Below are positions 1 through 9,940 of a stretch of DNA of 64,000 nucleotides, piece after piece. Source of the stretch: Noviherbaspirillum humi (GTDB taxonomy: Bacteria > Pseudomonadota > Gammaproteobacteria > Burkholderiales > Burkholderiaceae_D); NCBI RefSeq assembly GCF_900188095.1, contig NZ_FZOT01000003.1:310001-374000 (forward strand), read 5' to 3'. Below the pieces are notes generated by a model, which saw nothing but the letters and a program-made list of their open reading frames with translations, was not told where the DNA came from and searched no databases. Position 1 is the first letter of the stretch. Every line of letters begins with the position of its first letter. A program made the position numbers and the translations under genes.

Positions 1-1
1 G

Positions 2-55
2 CGGCGCCACGCCGCCCCGGCCGCCACGCGCACCCTGCAACGCGAACACGTCTGA
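2..55 (+). CDS. possible 3' end of a gene entering from the left
   Basis: A reading frame open from the window edge ends in TGA at 53-55 and encodes 17 residues finishing TRTLQREHV. Its GC-rich third positions fit coding DNA of the backbone. It is too short to name, and it could be a chance open frame. The next supported gene on this strand starts about 215 bases downstream. Confidence 0.25.
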   Translation, partial: RRHAAPAATRTLQREHV

Positions 56-81
56 CTTTCTTTCGTTTAACCTGCCTTCGG

Positions 82-102
82 AAAAGGCGTCACCGGGACG
101 CC
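82..102 (-). terminator. short hairpin with a T run on the minus strand
   Basis: Read on the minus strand, GGCGTC and GACGCC form a 6-bp stem around a 5-base loop, followed by TTTT. This has the shape of a weak intrinsic terminator. No minus-strand gene that would use it is seen immediately upstream, so its role is doubtful. Confidence 0.25.
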
Positions 103-270
103 ACCCGCGCGACCGGCAACGCCTGATGCGCCGCGCCGGCCGTCGCCGGCCCAGGGTTGCCGCCAATACCCATGCGGCCGTTCGCCCAGCGAAAATAACC
201 GGAACACGGTATATCCCCGCTCGGCACGCTCTCCTACCATGCCAGCCAAGGCCCGGCTCGGGCCAGCTTC

Positions 271-675
271 ATGGAGAGAATCGTGCTGACCGTGTGCCGG
301 CAATACAAGGAGGCGATTGCCGCCAAGGACCTGGAACAGGTTCAAAACCTCTTTACCGAAGACGCTTCCATCACCACGCCGCTGCATGGAACGCTGCAGG
401 TGGTCGATTATCATGAGATGCTCTTCAGGACAACCCGCCAGGCCATCTCGCGCCTGCTCAATGTTTTTGAAGGCATGAAGGGCGCACCCTCCATCGCCCT
501 CTACCTCGACCACACCCTCATCCTCAACAACGGCAAGACCCTGCAGTTTAAGTCCATGGATGTGTACGAGTTCACGTCCGATCGGCAGCGCTTTGCCAGC
601 CTGAATATTTTGTTCAATCCGGAGGAGGTGAAGGTGCGGCTGGGGATGGCTAGCGTGCAGAAGCTGGTTCTGTAG
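271..675 (+). CDS. NTF2-like (SnoaL-fold) protein
   Basis: A 134-residue protein with the size and order of a single-domain NTF2/SnoaL-like cone fold. The N-terminal helix (YKEAIAAKDLEQVQNLFTED) is the usual 'repeated-task plus decay' opening of this fold, and it is followed by beta strands in which KTLQFKSMDVYEFTSD is typical. Such proteins are small cytosolic enzymes or binding domains with very varied substrates, so no reaction can be assigned. The ATG at 271 has no clear Shine-Dalgarno. An in-frame GTG at 283, preceded by GGAGA, is an alternative start. The gene appears monocistronic. The fold call rests on the sequence pattern only. Confidence 0.6.
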   Translation: MERIVLTVCRQYKEAIAAKDLEQVQNLFTEDASITTPLHGTLQVVDYHEMLFRTTRQAISRLLNVFEGMKGAPSIALYLDHTLILNNGKTLQFKSMDVYEFTSDRQRFASLNILFNPEEVKVRLGMASVQKLVL

Positions 676-1088
676 CAGGCGGTCTCCTTGGGTTCTAACG
701 CTAGACCTTCAGTCTGGCTGACGATGCATGAGAGCCTACATTGACGGAGCAGGAGACAAGGAAACTTCGCGGATTCGGAACGGCGCTCCCTTTTACGCGG
801 CTATAACATGCCGAGCACTCCAGTTGCTTATCCCATTGTCGATTTGCCCGGGCACTTCTCTCTTCCTATAATCGCCCCCTGAAATTCAACACAACAATCA
901 GCCGTTGGGATTAGCGTGAGAAACAAGCGATAACTGGCGCGCTTTTAACGGTCGCCCGGATGAATGATGAGCTTGCAGCGCTACGATGAAGAAGTGGTTA
1001 TAGCGGTGGCTTCCTATTTTCATTTAACCGTATGGATAGTCCAAATCAAGGCAGCCTTCGCCCGTGGCTTCGTTCAAGAAAACACCCC
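676..1088. other. 413-base gap with no recognisable gene
   Basis: Composition changes here from the GC-rich backbone to more mixed sequence. I see no ORF with a plausible ribosome binding site, no RNA gene and no strong hairpin. It is the left edge of the accessory patch that runs to about 3.8 kb. Confidence 0.4.
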
Positions 1089-1457
1089 TTAGAGAGCTTT
1101 TGTGGTTCCCTTCGAAAATAGGGCCGGGAGGCACGTCGAAGTGAACATCATCACGCCAGGCATTGAAGAAAAACCGCCGCATGAGTTTCGCAACTTGAGG
1201 AGAGCATCGTTAACTTCGTGGAGCTGCAATTTTTCCTTGATGGCCGGGATTTGTTCAGGCGGATATTTGAAGAGACAGTACCCTGCCCGAGTACGGCCTT
1301 CCATGGAGCAATCGAACGTTACCGGCGGAAGCTGATGTATTGCAAACCACTCTGAGCTATAACTAGAAAACCCACGTTCATTCATGGTTGCAAGCCAATA
1401 CAAGCCTGCAAGAAATGCAAATCCAACACCAGTTTTGACCAAAGCGGATCGGTTCAT
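1089..1457 (-). CDS. small membrane-anchored protein of unknown function
   Basis: This encodes 122 residues if started at the ATG at 1457 (MNRSALVK). The frame remains open to a TTG at 1490. Residues about 7-24 (VKTGVGFAFLAGLYWLAT) form one hydrophobic segment that acts as a signal anchor or uncleaved signal peptide. The rest is polar and extracytoplasmic in the usual topology, with several cysteines (FDCSMEGR, AGYCLFKY, NSCGG, STCLP) that could form disulphides in the periplasm. I do not recognise the family. No good Shine-Dalgarno precedes either start. It is divergent from the gene at 1779 and AT-richer than the backbone. Confidence 0.45.
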   Translation of the reverse strand: MNRSALVKTGVGFAFLAGLYWLATMNERGFSSYSSEWFAIHQLPPVTFDCSMEGRTRAGYCLFKYPPEQIPAIKEKLQLHEVNDALLKLRNSCGGFSSMPGVMMFTSTCLPALFSKGTTKAL

Positions 1458-1778
1458 GTAAGTGAATGCATCACGGTTCAATGAACTCAAAAATTACGAT
1501 TGTTTTAGTTCCTGAAAACGGCAATGACCATGTCTGTTGACCATAACGCACGAGCGTATCGCAGGGAGGCCAACTCAACAATTGTCATTTTAGCAGACTA
1601 TCGATCCCCCCAACTGTATGTCTGCAGCGAATCAACAGAAGCAAGGCACGTGGGAACACGGAGATATAGCGTCCAAAAGTCCAGCGTCTGAACAATTTGC
1701 AAGTTTGCCGGACGCGGGAGCATATGCCTGCTCGCTCAAACTAGCGTTTCAATCACACCCCACTCAGAGAGAACAACA
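1458..1778. promoter_or_regulatory. divergent intergenic region upstream of the 325-residue orphan
   Basis: This 321-base stretch separates the minus-strand membrane protein from the plus-strand orphan at 1779, so it should hold both promoters. A short ORF (1618-1836) overlaps the orphan start and lacks support. I found no clean sigma-70 pair. A GGAAC at about 1652 resembles the first half of a HrpL-type box, but the second half does not match. Confidence 0.3.
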
Positions 1779-2756
1779 ATGTCAACCTCAATTCCGTCGT
1801 CAGTATCGTCCTCAAATGCATCACACTTGGACTTAAACTCGACGAGCAATCCTACGTTTCCCGCAAAGCGGAGCATCACCATAGCACAGGCTGGTCCGGT
1901 GGCAACTCCTGTGCAAGTGCCGATAACCCTAGCAGAACCGGCACTTTTAAATAACGCCTTGAGGGTTATAGGCTTTGTCGCTGGCGCAATCTGGTTCTCC
2001 CCGGATGGTGATCAGGCCAAAGCCGATTTCGTGAATACGGTCCTGAAAGGAAATGCCACCGAATTGAGAGACCGCGTTCAGAAGTACGCTGCGGGTATTG
2101 CCCTCAGCAACAATCCGGAAGTTCGACGGAGTGCAGCGAAGCATTTGTCGATGTTTGATCAGGCCATGGATCGAGCACGGCGGCTTGGGCAACAGGGCGG
2201 CGGCAAGGCTTTTGAGGATGAAGTGAGAAGAGCCAATGAAGCGTTAGGAAGCCTGTATTCATTGAGCGCAAATGGGGCTCCCTCTGATCCGTTGTGGGAT
2301 GAAATCAACCGCCATGTCAGAACGGCACTTGGGCTTCCGCCGCGCAGCGCTCCGGTACCTAGCAATCCAGCGGAAAATCTATCTCCACCGCCAAGTGGCA
2401 ATCTGGCTTGCACTTTGAGTGCAACAGAATTTCGTGCCGACTCCAAAGTCGTAGCACGAATTCAACTGACCGCTTGGGTCAATGGTCAAAAACCGCCGGA
2501 CGCTCCAGTAAAGTTGAGCGTCCGGCGCATGACGGTCGTGAACGGCAAGCGGATATATGCACCAAATGCGGTGGTCTTGAAGAAAAATCCCTCTGTCGCC
2601 ACCGTAGTGCTTAACGCCACACAGCGATCACCGGGGCAACGGGCAGGTGTTCGTTTTGAGGGCAAATGCTCGCTCCCGGAAATCGGAAACGTTAATTCCA
2701 TCCCGCCGAGCATTGAAATCTATGGACCTTCCGGATCATTGAGCAAGACACCATAA
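1779..2756 (+). CDS. orphan protein with Ser/Thr-rich leader, candidate secreted effector
   Basis: A 325-residue protein I do not recognise. Residues 1-30 are dominated by Ser, Thr and Asn (MSTSIPSSVSSSNAS), with no Sec signal peptide. Residues about 62-76 form one hydrophobic stretch (LRVIGFVAGAIWF). Residues 80-195 are predominantly helical and charged. Residues 205-325 look beta-rich after a proline-rich linker and contain one cysteine near each end of that part (NLACTLS and EGKCSLPE). The start is supported by AGAGAG nine to ten bases upstream. The opening resembles that of the orphan at 32795 (MSTISSISVSS). A Ser-rich unstructured N-terminus is common in type III effectors, but no secretion apparatus or clear hrp box is in the window. 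An Imm11-like gene follows 202 bases downstream, so a toxin or effector role is an inference. GC content is lower than the backbone. Confidence 0.55.
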   Translation: MSTSIPSSVSSSNASHLDLNSTSNPTFPAKRSITIAQAGPVATPVQVPITLAEPALLNNALRVIGFVAGAIWFSPDGDQAKADFVNTVLKGNATELRDRVQKYAAGIALSNNPEVRRSAAKHLSMFDQAMDRARRLGQQGGGKAFEDEVRRANEALGSLYSLSANGAPSDPLWDEINRHVRTALGLPPRSAPVPSNPAENLSPPPSGNLACTLSATEFRADSKVVARIQLTAWVNGQKPPDAPVKLSVRRMTVVNGKRIYAPNAVVLKKNPSVATVVLNATQRSPGQRAGVRFEGKCSLPEIGNVNSIPPSIEIYGPSGSLSKTP

Positions 2757-2958
2757 CGCATTTTTCTCGGTTTTCCATCTTGGGCCTCTGAGAGCTTCAA
2801 TCGACGTCCGGAATCGTAAGCCCGTTTGGGATAGGTACGAACTTTGTCCATAAGCGATAGCTGCGGTTGACGCAGGAGATTTCTATTGTTCTATCTAGTG
2901 CATATAGCACCCTCGCAACACCTGAGTTTTCGGAAGCATATCGAATTAGGAGAATAAA

Positions 2959-3582
2959 ATGGAGAACGATAGTTCCAGTGACGCGTATATTTTGGATTGG
3001 GATCTATCTCATCTGATTGACTTGGATAATGATGCTTCTATTGTCAAGTTTCAAGGCTGTGAAAATACAATTCGCCTCGCTCTAACCCATGAATATGGGA
3101 TTCCTCCCTTTGTAGAGTTTGAAGCGATATTCGACACCCTACAGAAAACCGATTTCCCAACAAACAACGTGAGATGGCCCATCATGTCCGCAACCATGTT
3201 GGCGACACTAACGAATGTCGGTTCGTTCCCCCACAAGCTAATTCCTGTGGTGATGATAGATTGTCGAATCGGTCCTTACGCAAATCGCATTGCTCAGATA
3301 TCAGGCGCTCAGAATCGAGACTTCACTGCCGTCCAGCTTTTGGAACACTCGGATTTATTGGACTGGGAAAATTCGATTGTTGATCCCAGCTTCATCATTC
3401 CAGATCAAGTTATGGGGATACAGAAACTGGTCTTAAGGAAGCCCAACAAGCCTCTGCCGCCACTATTTCATTTAAGCGCTTATCCAACAGCGCTTCTCGT
3501 TTCGTCTGAAGCCCGTTTAGCTTTGAAGGAGAAACAGATAAAAGGATTGGCTTTTTCTCCCGTCGAAAATTTCCAGTGCTGA
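2959..3582 (+). CDS. Imm11-like (DUF1629) putative immunity protein
   Basis: A 207-residue cytosolic protein with no signal peptide. The C-terminal third, with PPLFHLSAYPTALLVSSEA followed by LALKEKQIKGLAFSPVE, has the arrangement seen in the Imm11/DUF1629 family: a 'llvs' strand, a helix, then 'gi.Gl.F.pv'. Members of that family are predicted immunity proteins of polymorphic toxin systems. The N-terminal part, with EYGIPPFVEFEAIF and MIDCRIGPY, is less diagnostic. The start is supported by AGGAGA seven bases before the ATG. Its most likely partner is the upstream orphan (1779-2756), which is transcribed in the same direction. That link is inference, because the upstream protein shows no recognised toxin fold. 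It is AT-richer than the glycogen genes. Confidence 0.5.
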   Translation: MENDSSSDAYILDWDLSHLIDLDNDASIVKFQGCENTIRLALTHEYGIPPFVEFEAIFDTLQKTDFPTNNVRWPIMSATMLATLTNVGSFPHKLIPVVMIDCRIGPYANRIAQISGAQNRDFTAVQLLEHSDLLDWENSIVDPSFIIPDQVMGIQKLVLRKPNKPLPPLFHLSAYPTALLVSSEARLALKEKQIKGLAFSPVENFQC

Positions 3583-3814
3583 TTTACTACTATTCGATGG
3601 TGCCAACTCTTGGCTCAAGTTCCACTTTTCCTCGTACACATTGAAATTATTTAAAAACCGATTTTTGGTTTTGCACCTTAGCACATGAGAGTTTTACGGG
3701 ATGTAAGCGGCACATGACTCCGTTCCGCCACAATATCGTTCGAAGTCGGTCCTCTATTTTCGAAGACTGGCGAAATATCTGCTTTGAGTCTGAAGATCTT
3801 CGCTCGGTGAGCCC

Positions 3815-6265
<2,451 letters not shown>

Positions 6266-6425
6266 AAACTCTTTTTCGCAAGTAGGAAATGCCGCCGGAA
6301 AGGCGCGGCTGATCAAGACAAAAGGGTGCAGGGAAATGCTGCCCCGGTCAACCGGCATGGCGTGATTCGCGGAAATCTTTTTGCGGTGAAAGCCGGAAGT
6401 TGGCAATCAGGCTTCATGGCGTGAC

Positions 6426-6447
6426 AAGAAAACGCGGGCGAACGCCC
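6426..6447 (-). terminator. intrinsic terminator-like hairpin between treY and glgP
   Basis: Read on the minus strand, GGGCG-TT-CGCCC is followed by GCG and TTTTCTT. It lies about 95 bases after the treY stop and 160 bases before the glgP start, so it could end the treY transcript or attenuate expression of glgP. The stem is only 5 bp. Confidence 0.45.
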
Positions 6448-6540
6448 CTGTCGACGCTATAGCCTGTCGTTTGTTCAACCGGCGCGGGTTTCCCTTTTGT
6501 CAGCGTGTGGGTGACTGCCCTTGCGCGCAGCTGCATTCGG

Positions 6541-9372
6541 TCATGCGGCGGAAAGGGCTTCTCCCTGCAGCAAGGCCACCGGCAGGCGGGCCAGCAGTTC
6601 GCGCAGCGCGATGCGTCCTGAACCGGCATCGAGGGCGGCGCCGGTCAATCCGTCCGTCAACCTGGTGCGCAGGTTCTCCGGCAGGACCAGCGCCGTATCC
6701 TGCCAGGCATCCGGCGGCACCGCCGGCGCCTGCGCCTCGCCCATCAGCGCGCCGGGCAGGTGCGAGACCACCACGACGAGCAGGCGCTGGCCGCGGCGCC
6801 GCGCGAAGGCCAGTGCATGAGCGGCCTGCGCGCCTTCGATTTCCAGCGGCAGGTATTCGCCCTCCTGGAACAGTTCCGGCTCGCGCGCGCGCAGGCCGAG
6901 GCCATGCCGGAGCAGCGCCTGCTTGAGGCGGCCATCCCGCCAGCCGTCTACGCCGGCCAGCGCCGGCGGCAGGTCGCGCAGGGCGGCGGCGCGCGCAGCA
7001 TAGTCCACCGGCCGGCGGTTGTCCGGGTCGACCAGGCTGAAGTCCCAGAAATCCGTGCCCTGATAGAGGTCCGGCACGCCGGGGCAGGTCAGGCGCAGCA
7101 GCGTCTGCCCCAAACTCTTTGCGGCGCCGACGGCGGTCAGCCTCCCGACCCATTGCAGCAGGCCGGGCAGGAAGCGGTTGTCCGGGCCGGGCGCGAGGAT
7201 GCCGTGCAGGAAGGCCTTGCAGGCGTTCTCGTAGGACTCATTCGGCATTATCCAGTCGCTCACCTGCTTCGCCTCGCGCAGCGCCTTGGTCTGCCAGGCC
7301 TCGATGCGCTGCGCGAACTGGTGCAGGCCGTCGGCATCGTCCGCGCCGAGGCCGATCGGCCAGGCGCCGACCAGCATCTGGTACAGCATGAGCTCGTCGG
7401 CGGGATGCGGCGCGATGTCATGGCCGGAAGCATCGCCGGGCGCCATCTCGGTGCGCAGGCCGGCGTTGAGCGTCATCCACTCCTTCGCCGTGCGCGCCCA
7501 GTCGTCGGTCAGCTCGCTCAGCGCGGCGATGCGCATGCGCACATCCTCGCCGCGCTTGTGGTCGTGGGTGGCGGTGGCGAGCATGGAATCCGGAAAGCGC
7601 TGCAGGCGCGCGGCATTGGATTCATGAAACTCGCGCACCGAGATGCAGAACTGGCCGGGATCGGAGCCGACCTCGTTGCGCGACAGCAGGCGCCCGTAGC
7701 GGTAGAAGGCGGTGTCCTCCACCGACTTCGCCGACAGCGGCGGCGTCAATTGCTGGAAGCGGGTGATCGCCTGCTGGTGCAGCGCCCGCACCCGGGGATG
7801 GCCGTCTGCATCCGGCGTGGCGCCGCCGAGCCAGCGCGCCAGCACGTCCAGCAGCGCCACCTCGGTGCGCTCGACGCTGCCGCGGGCGTGTTCCAGCGCC
7901 TGCTCGATGATGCGCTCGTCCGCCTCGTCGCGGCCATCGACGCTGGCGTAGGTGCGGTACACCGGGAAATGCACCAGCAGCTCCGCGAACACGCGGCGGA
8001 TGGCGCCGAGGGAAAAGTCGCGGGTGCGGAGGTCGGTGCGCGCTAGCGCATGCAGCGCGCGCGAGGCCGCTTCGAATTCGCCGGCGAGGTTGATCGCGAG
8101 CAGCTGGCGCCGCGCCTGCCGCACTTCGCCGGCGAAGTCGAGATTGGAGCCGGTCAGCTCGTGCCAGAGCCACGTCAGCGGCGCCTCGCCGGCCGGGTCG
8201 TGCATGACGGCGCCGACCCGGTCCATGAAATCGTAGCCGCTGGTGCCGTCGATCTCCCAGCCGGCGCGCAGCTGCTCCTCCGGCGCCAAGATCTTCTCGA
8301 CGATGAGATAGGCCGGCGCCGGCGGCAGCTCAGGCGGCCGCTGCGAGGTGAGCGCCTGCAAGCGGCGGCGCAGCTTGCGGCAGTAGCCGCCGGGATCGGC
8401 CAGGCCATCCACATGGTCGATGCGCACGCCGTCGATCAGGCCTTCGGTATAGAGCCGGAAGATCAGCGCATGGGTGGCCTCGAACACGTCGTCCTGCTCG
8501 ACCCGGACGCCGGCCAGGTCGGTCACCTCGAAGAAGCGGCGCCAGTTGATGTTGTCGGCGGCGCAGCGCCACCAGGCCAGCCGGTAATGCTGGCGCTCCA
8601 GCAGCCGGTGCAGCGCGTCGATGCCCTGCGGCGTGTCGCTGGCGAAGGCGGCGAGCGCGGCGTCGATGTCGGCGCGGCCATGCTCGCGCACCTGCCGCAG
8701 CAGCAGGCCGGTGCCGTGGTCGGCGGTCTGCTGGCTGATGATGGTCCTGCCCTGCTCGTCGCGCTCGCCCTCCTCCCGTTCGAAGGCGGCGATGGCGGCG
8801 GCCAGCCGCTCGGACTTCGCCGCTTTCAGGATGGCGGCGGTGTCGGCCGGCGAAATCGGGAAGCGGTGAGAATAATAGCCGGCGTAGAACTTGCCGCGCT
8901 GCTCGTCGAACTGCAGTTGTATTTCGCCGGCGGCCAGCACGTCGCCATAGGGCTGGCCGAGGAAGGGCGCCATCACCTTGCCGTGCAGGGTGTCGTCGCT
9001 CGGCCGCCAGTTGATGTCGAACCAGCGCGCATACGGGCTGTTCTGCCCCCACTCCAGCACATGCTGCCACCAGGGGTTCTCCGGACCCACGCCCATGTGG
9101 TTGGGCACGATGTCGAGAATCAGGCCGAGGCCGACGCCGCGCAGCGCTTCCACCATGCGCCGGAAGCCGGCCTCGCCGCCCAGCTCCGGATTGATGCGGG
9201 TGGGATCCACGATGTCGTAGCCGTGGGTGGAGCCGCTGCGGGCGGTGAGGATGGGCGAGGCGTAGACATGGCTGATGCCGAGCGAGGCCAGATACGGAAT
9301 GACCTCGAGCGCATGCTCGAAGGTGAATTCCTTGTGCAGTTGCAGCCGGGCGGTGGCGCGCGGGATGGACAT
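6541..9372 (-). CDS. treY: malto-oligosyltrehalose synthase
   Basis: A 943-residue GH13_26 enzyme that converts the reducing-end alpha-1,4 bond of a malto-oligosaccharide into the alpha,alpha-1,1 bond of trehalose. The N-terminus (TARLQLHKEFTF, GISHVYASPILTARSGSTHGYD) is the TreY signature. The catalytic segments are visible: IVPNHMG, the nucleophile aspartate in GVRIDHVDGLADP, the acid/base glutamate in YLIVEKIL, and the third aspartate in ATHDHKRGEDVR. AAGGAAAT lies six bases before the ATG, so the start is secure. It is separated from malQ by 568 bases rich in palindromic repeats, so it may be transcribed on its own. Together with TreZ it releases trehalose from glucan ends. Confidence 0.96.
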   Translation of the reverse strand: MSIPRATARLQLHKEFTFEHALEVIPYLASLGISHVYASPILTARSGSTHGYDIVDPTRINPELGGEAGFRRMVEALRGVGLGLILDIVPNHMGVGPENPWWQHVLEWGQNSPYARWFDINWRPSDDTLHGKVMAPFLGQPYGDVLAAGEIQLQFDEQRGKFYAGYYSHRFPISPADTAAILKAAKSERLAAAIAAFEREEGERDEQGRTIISQQTADHGTGLLLRQVREHGRADIDAALAAFASDTPQGIDALHRLLERQHYRLAWWRCAADNINWRRFFEVTDLAGVRVEQDDVFEATHALIFRLYTEGLIDGVRIDHVDGLADPGGYCRKLRRRLQALTSQRPPELPPAPAYLIVEKILAPEEQLRAGWEIDGTSGYDFMDRVGAVMHDPAGEAPLTWLWHELTGSNLDFAGEVRQARRQLLAINLAGEFEAASRALHALARTDLRTRDFSLGAIRRVFAELLVHFPVYRTYASVDGRDEADERIIEQALEHARGSVERTEVALLDVLARWLGGATPDADGHPRVRALHQQAITRFQQLTPPLSAKSVEDTAFYRYGRLLSRNEVGSDPGQFCISVREFHESNAARLQRFPDSMLATATHDHKRGEDVRMRIAALSELTDDWARTAKEWMTLNAGLRTEMAPGDASGHDIAPHPADELMLYQMLVGAWPIGLGADDADGLHQFAQRIEAWQTKALREAKQVSDWIMPNESYENACKAFLHGILAPGPDNRFLPGLLQWVGRLTAVGAAKSLGQTLLRLTCPGVPDLYQGTDFWDFSLVDPDNRRPVDYAARAAALRDLPPALAGVDGWRDGRLKQALLRHGLGLRAREPELFQEGEYLPLEIEGAQAAHALAFARRRGQRLLVVVVSHLPGALMGEAQAPAVPPDAWQDTALVLPENLRTRLTDGLTGAALDAGSGRIALRELLARLPVALLQGEALSAA

Positions 9373-9510
9373 GGATTTCCTTTGCTATTGGTGTGAATCG
9401 AATCTTTGCATTCGCTGTTTCCAGAGCAAGAATCGCGTTGCCTAAATGGGTGACGTTATTATGGATTTCGCATTTGAATTACTCGCGGCGGTTTCGAAGC
9501 GCATCCCTGT

Positions 9511-9596
9511 GGCGTAGCAGGGGGCGAAGCAGGGAATTCGTGAAGCATTGCTTCGCGCCTGCGGAGCCGGTTGCGCTTGCAAGCGCAACCGTGGGT
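9511..9596. repeat. palindromic intergenic repeat, copy 1
   Basis: The unit opens GGCGTAGCAGGG, carries the hairpin GAAGCATTGCTTC, then GCGCCTGCGGAGCC, a second hairpin GGTTGCGCTTGCAAGCGCAACC (stated as its two halves around TTGCAA), and ends GTGGGT. Arm changes are compensated in copy 2, so the paired structure rather than the exact sequence is conserved. Confidence 0.6.
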
Positions 9597-9645
9597 GAGG
9601 TCCAACCATAAAGGAAGTCCCCTCCCTTTTAAGGGGAGGGATAGG

Positions 9646-9719
9646 GGCGTAGCAGGGGTTTCGCGGAGCATTGCTCCGCGCCTGCGCAGCCAGCAGCGCT
9701 TGCAAGCGCTGCTGTGGGT
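9646..9719. repeat. palindromic intergenic repeat, copy 2
   Basis: It has the same order as copy 1: GGCGTAGCAGGGG, hairpin CGGAGCATTGCTCCG, CGCCTGCGCAGCC, a hairpin with arms AGCAGCGC/GCGCTGCT around TTGCAA, then GTGGGT. Compared with copy 1, both arms of each hairpin have changed together (GAAGC/GCTTC to GGAGC/GCTCC; GGTTGCGC to AGCAGCGC). Confidence 0.6.
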
Positions 9720-9940
9720 AGGGATGGGTTTCTGCAGCGATTAAAGTACGTCCTTTGAATGCAGAAGAACCCCATCCCCCTCCCAGCCTCCCCCTTGAAA
9801 GGGGAGGAGTTTTCTTTGCTGCGCGACTACCCGCGGGTGCGTTTGCCAGCATCCTTCGCAGCAGATTCAATGCCGCCATCTTCACGCATCCTCATATGCT
9901 ACGCCTTGCGCAAACCCGCATGCGGTAAACATCCTCCCTC

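Larger units (their letters stand above)
9373..9940. repeat. repeat-rich gap between malQ and treY
   Basis: No gene is supported in these 568 bases. They hold two copies of a palindromic unit (9511-9596 and 9646-9719) and two imperfect GC-rich inverted repeats built on CCCTCCC/GGGGAGG (about 9617-9641 and 9777-9808). The gap interrupts an otherwise tightly packed gene series and looks like the landing place of small non-autonomous repeats. Confidence 0.6.

Noticed and set aside
1640-1700. HrpL- or PIP-type promoter box upstream of the orphan genes.
   Set aside because: GGAAC occurs, but the second half and spacing do not fit, and the other orphan genes have no matching box. Not strong enough to annotate.
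1618-1836. 72-codon frame overlapping the start of the 325-residue orphan.
   Set aside because: No ribosome binding site and out-of-frame overlap with a better supported start.
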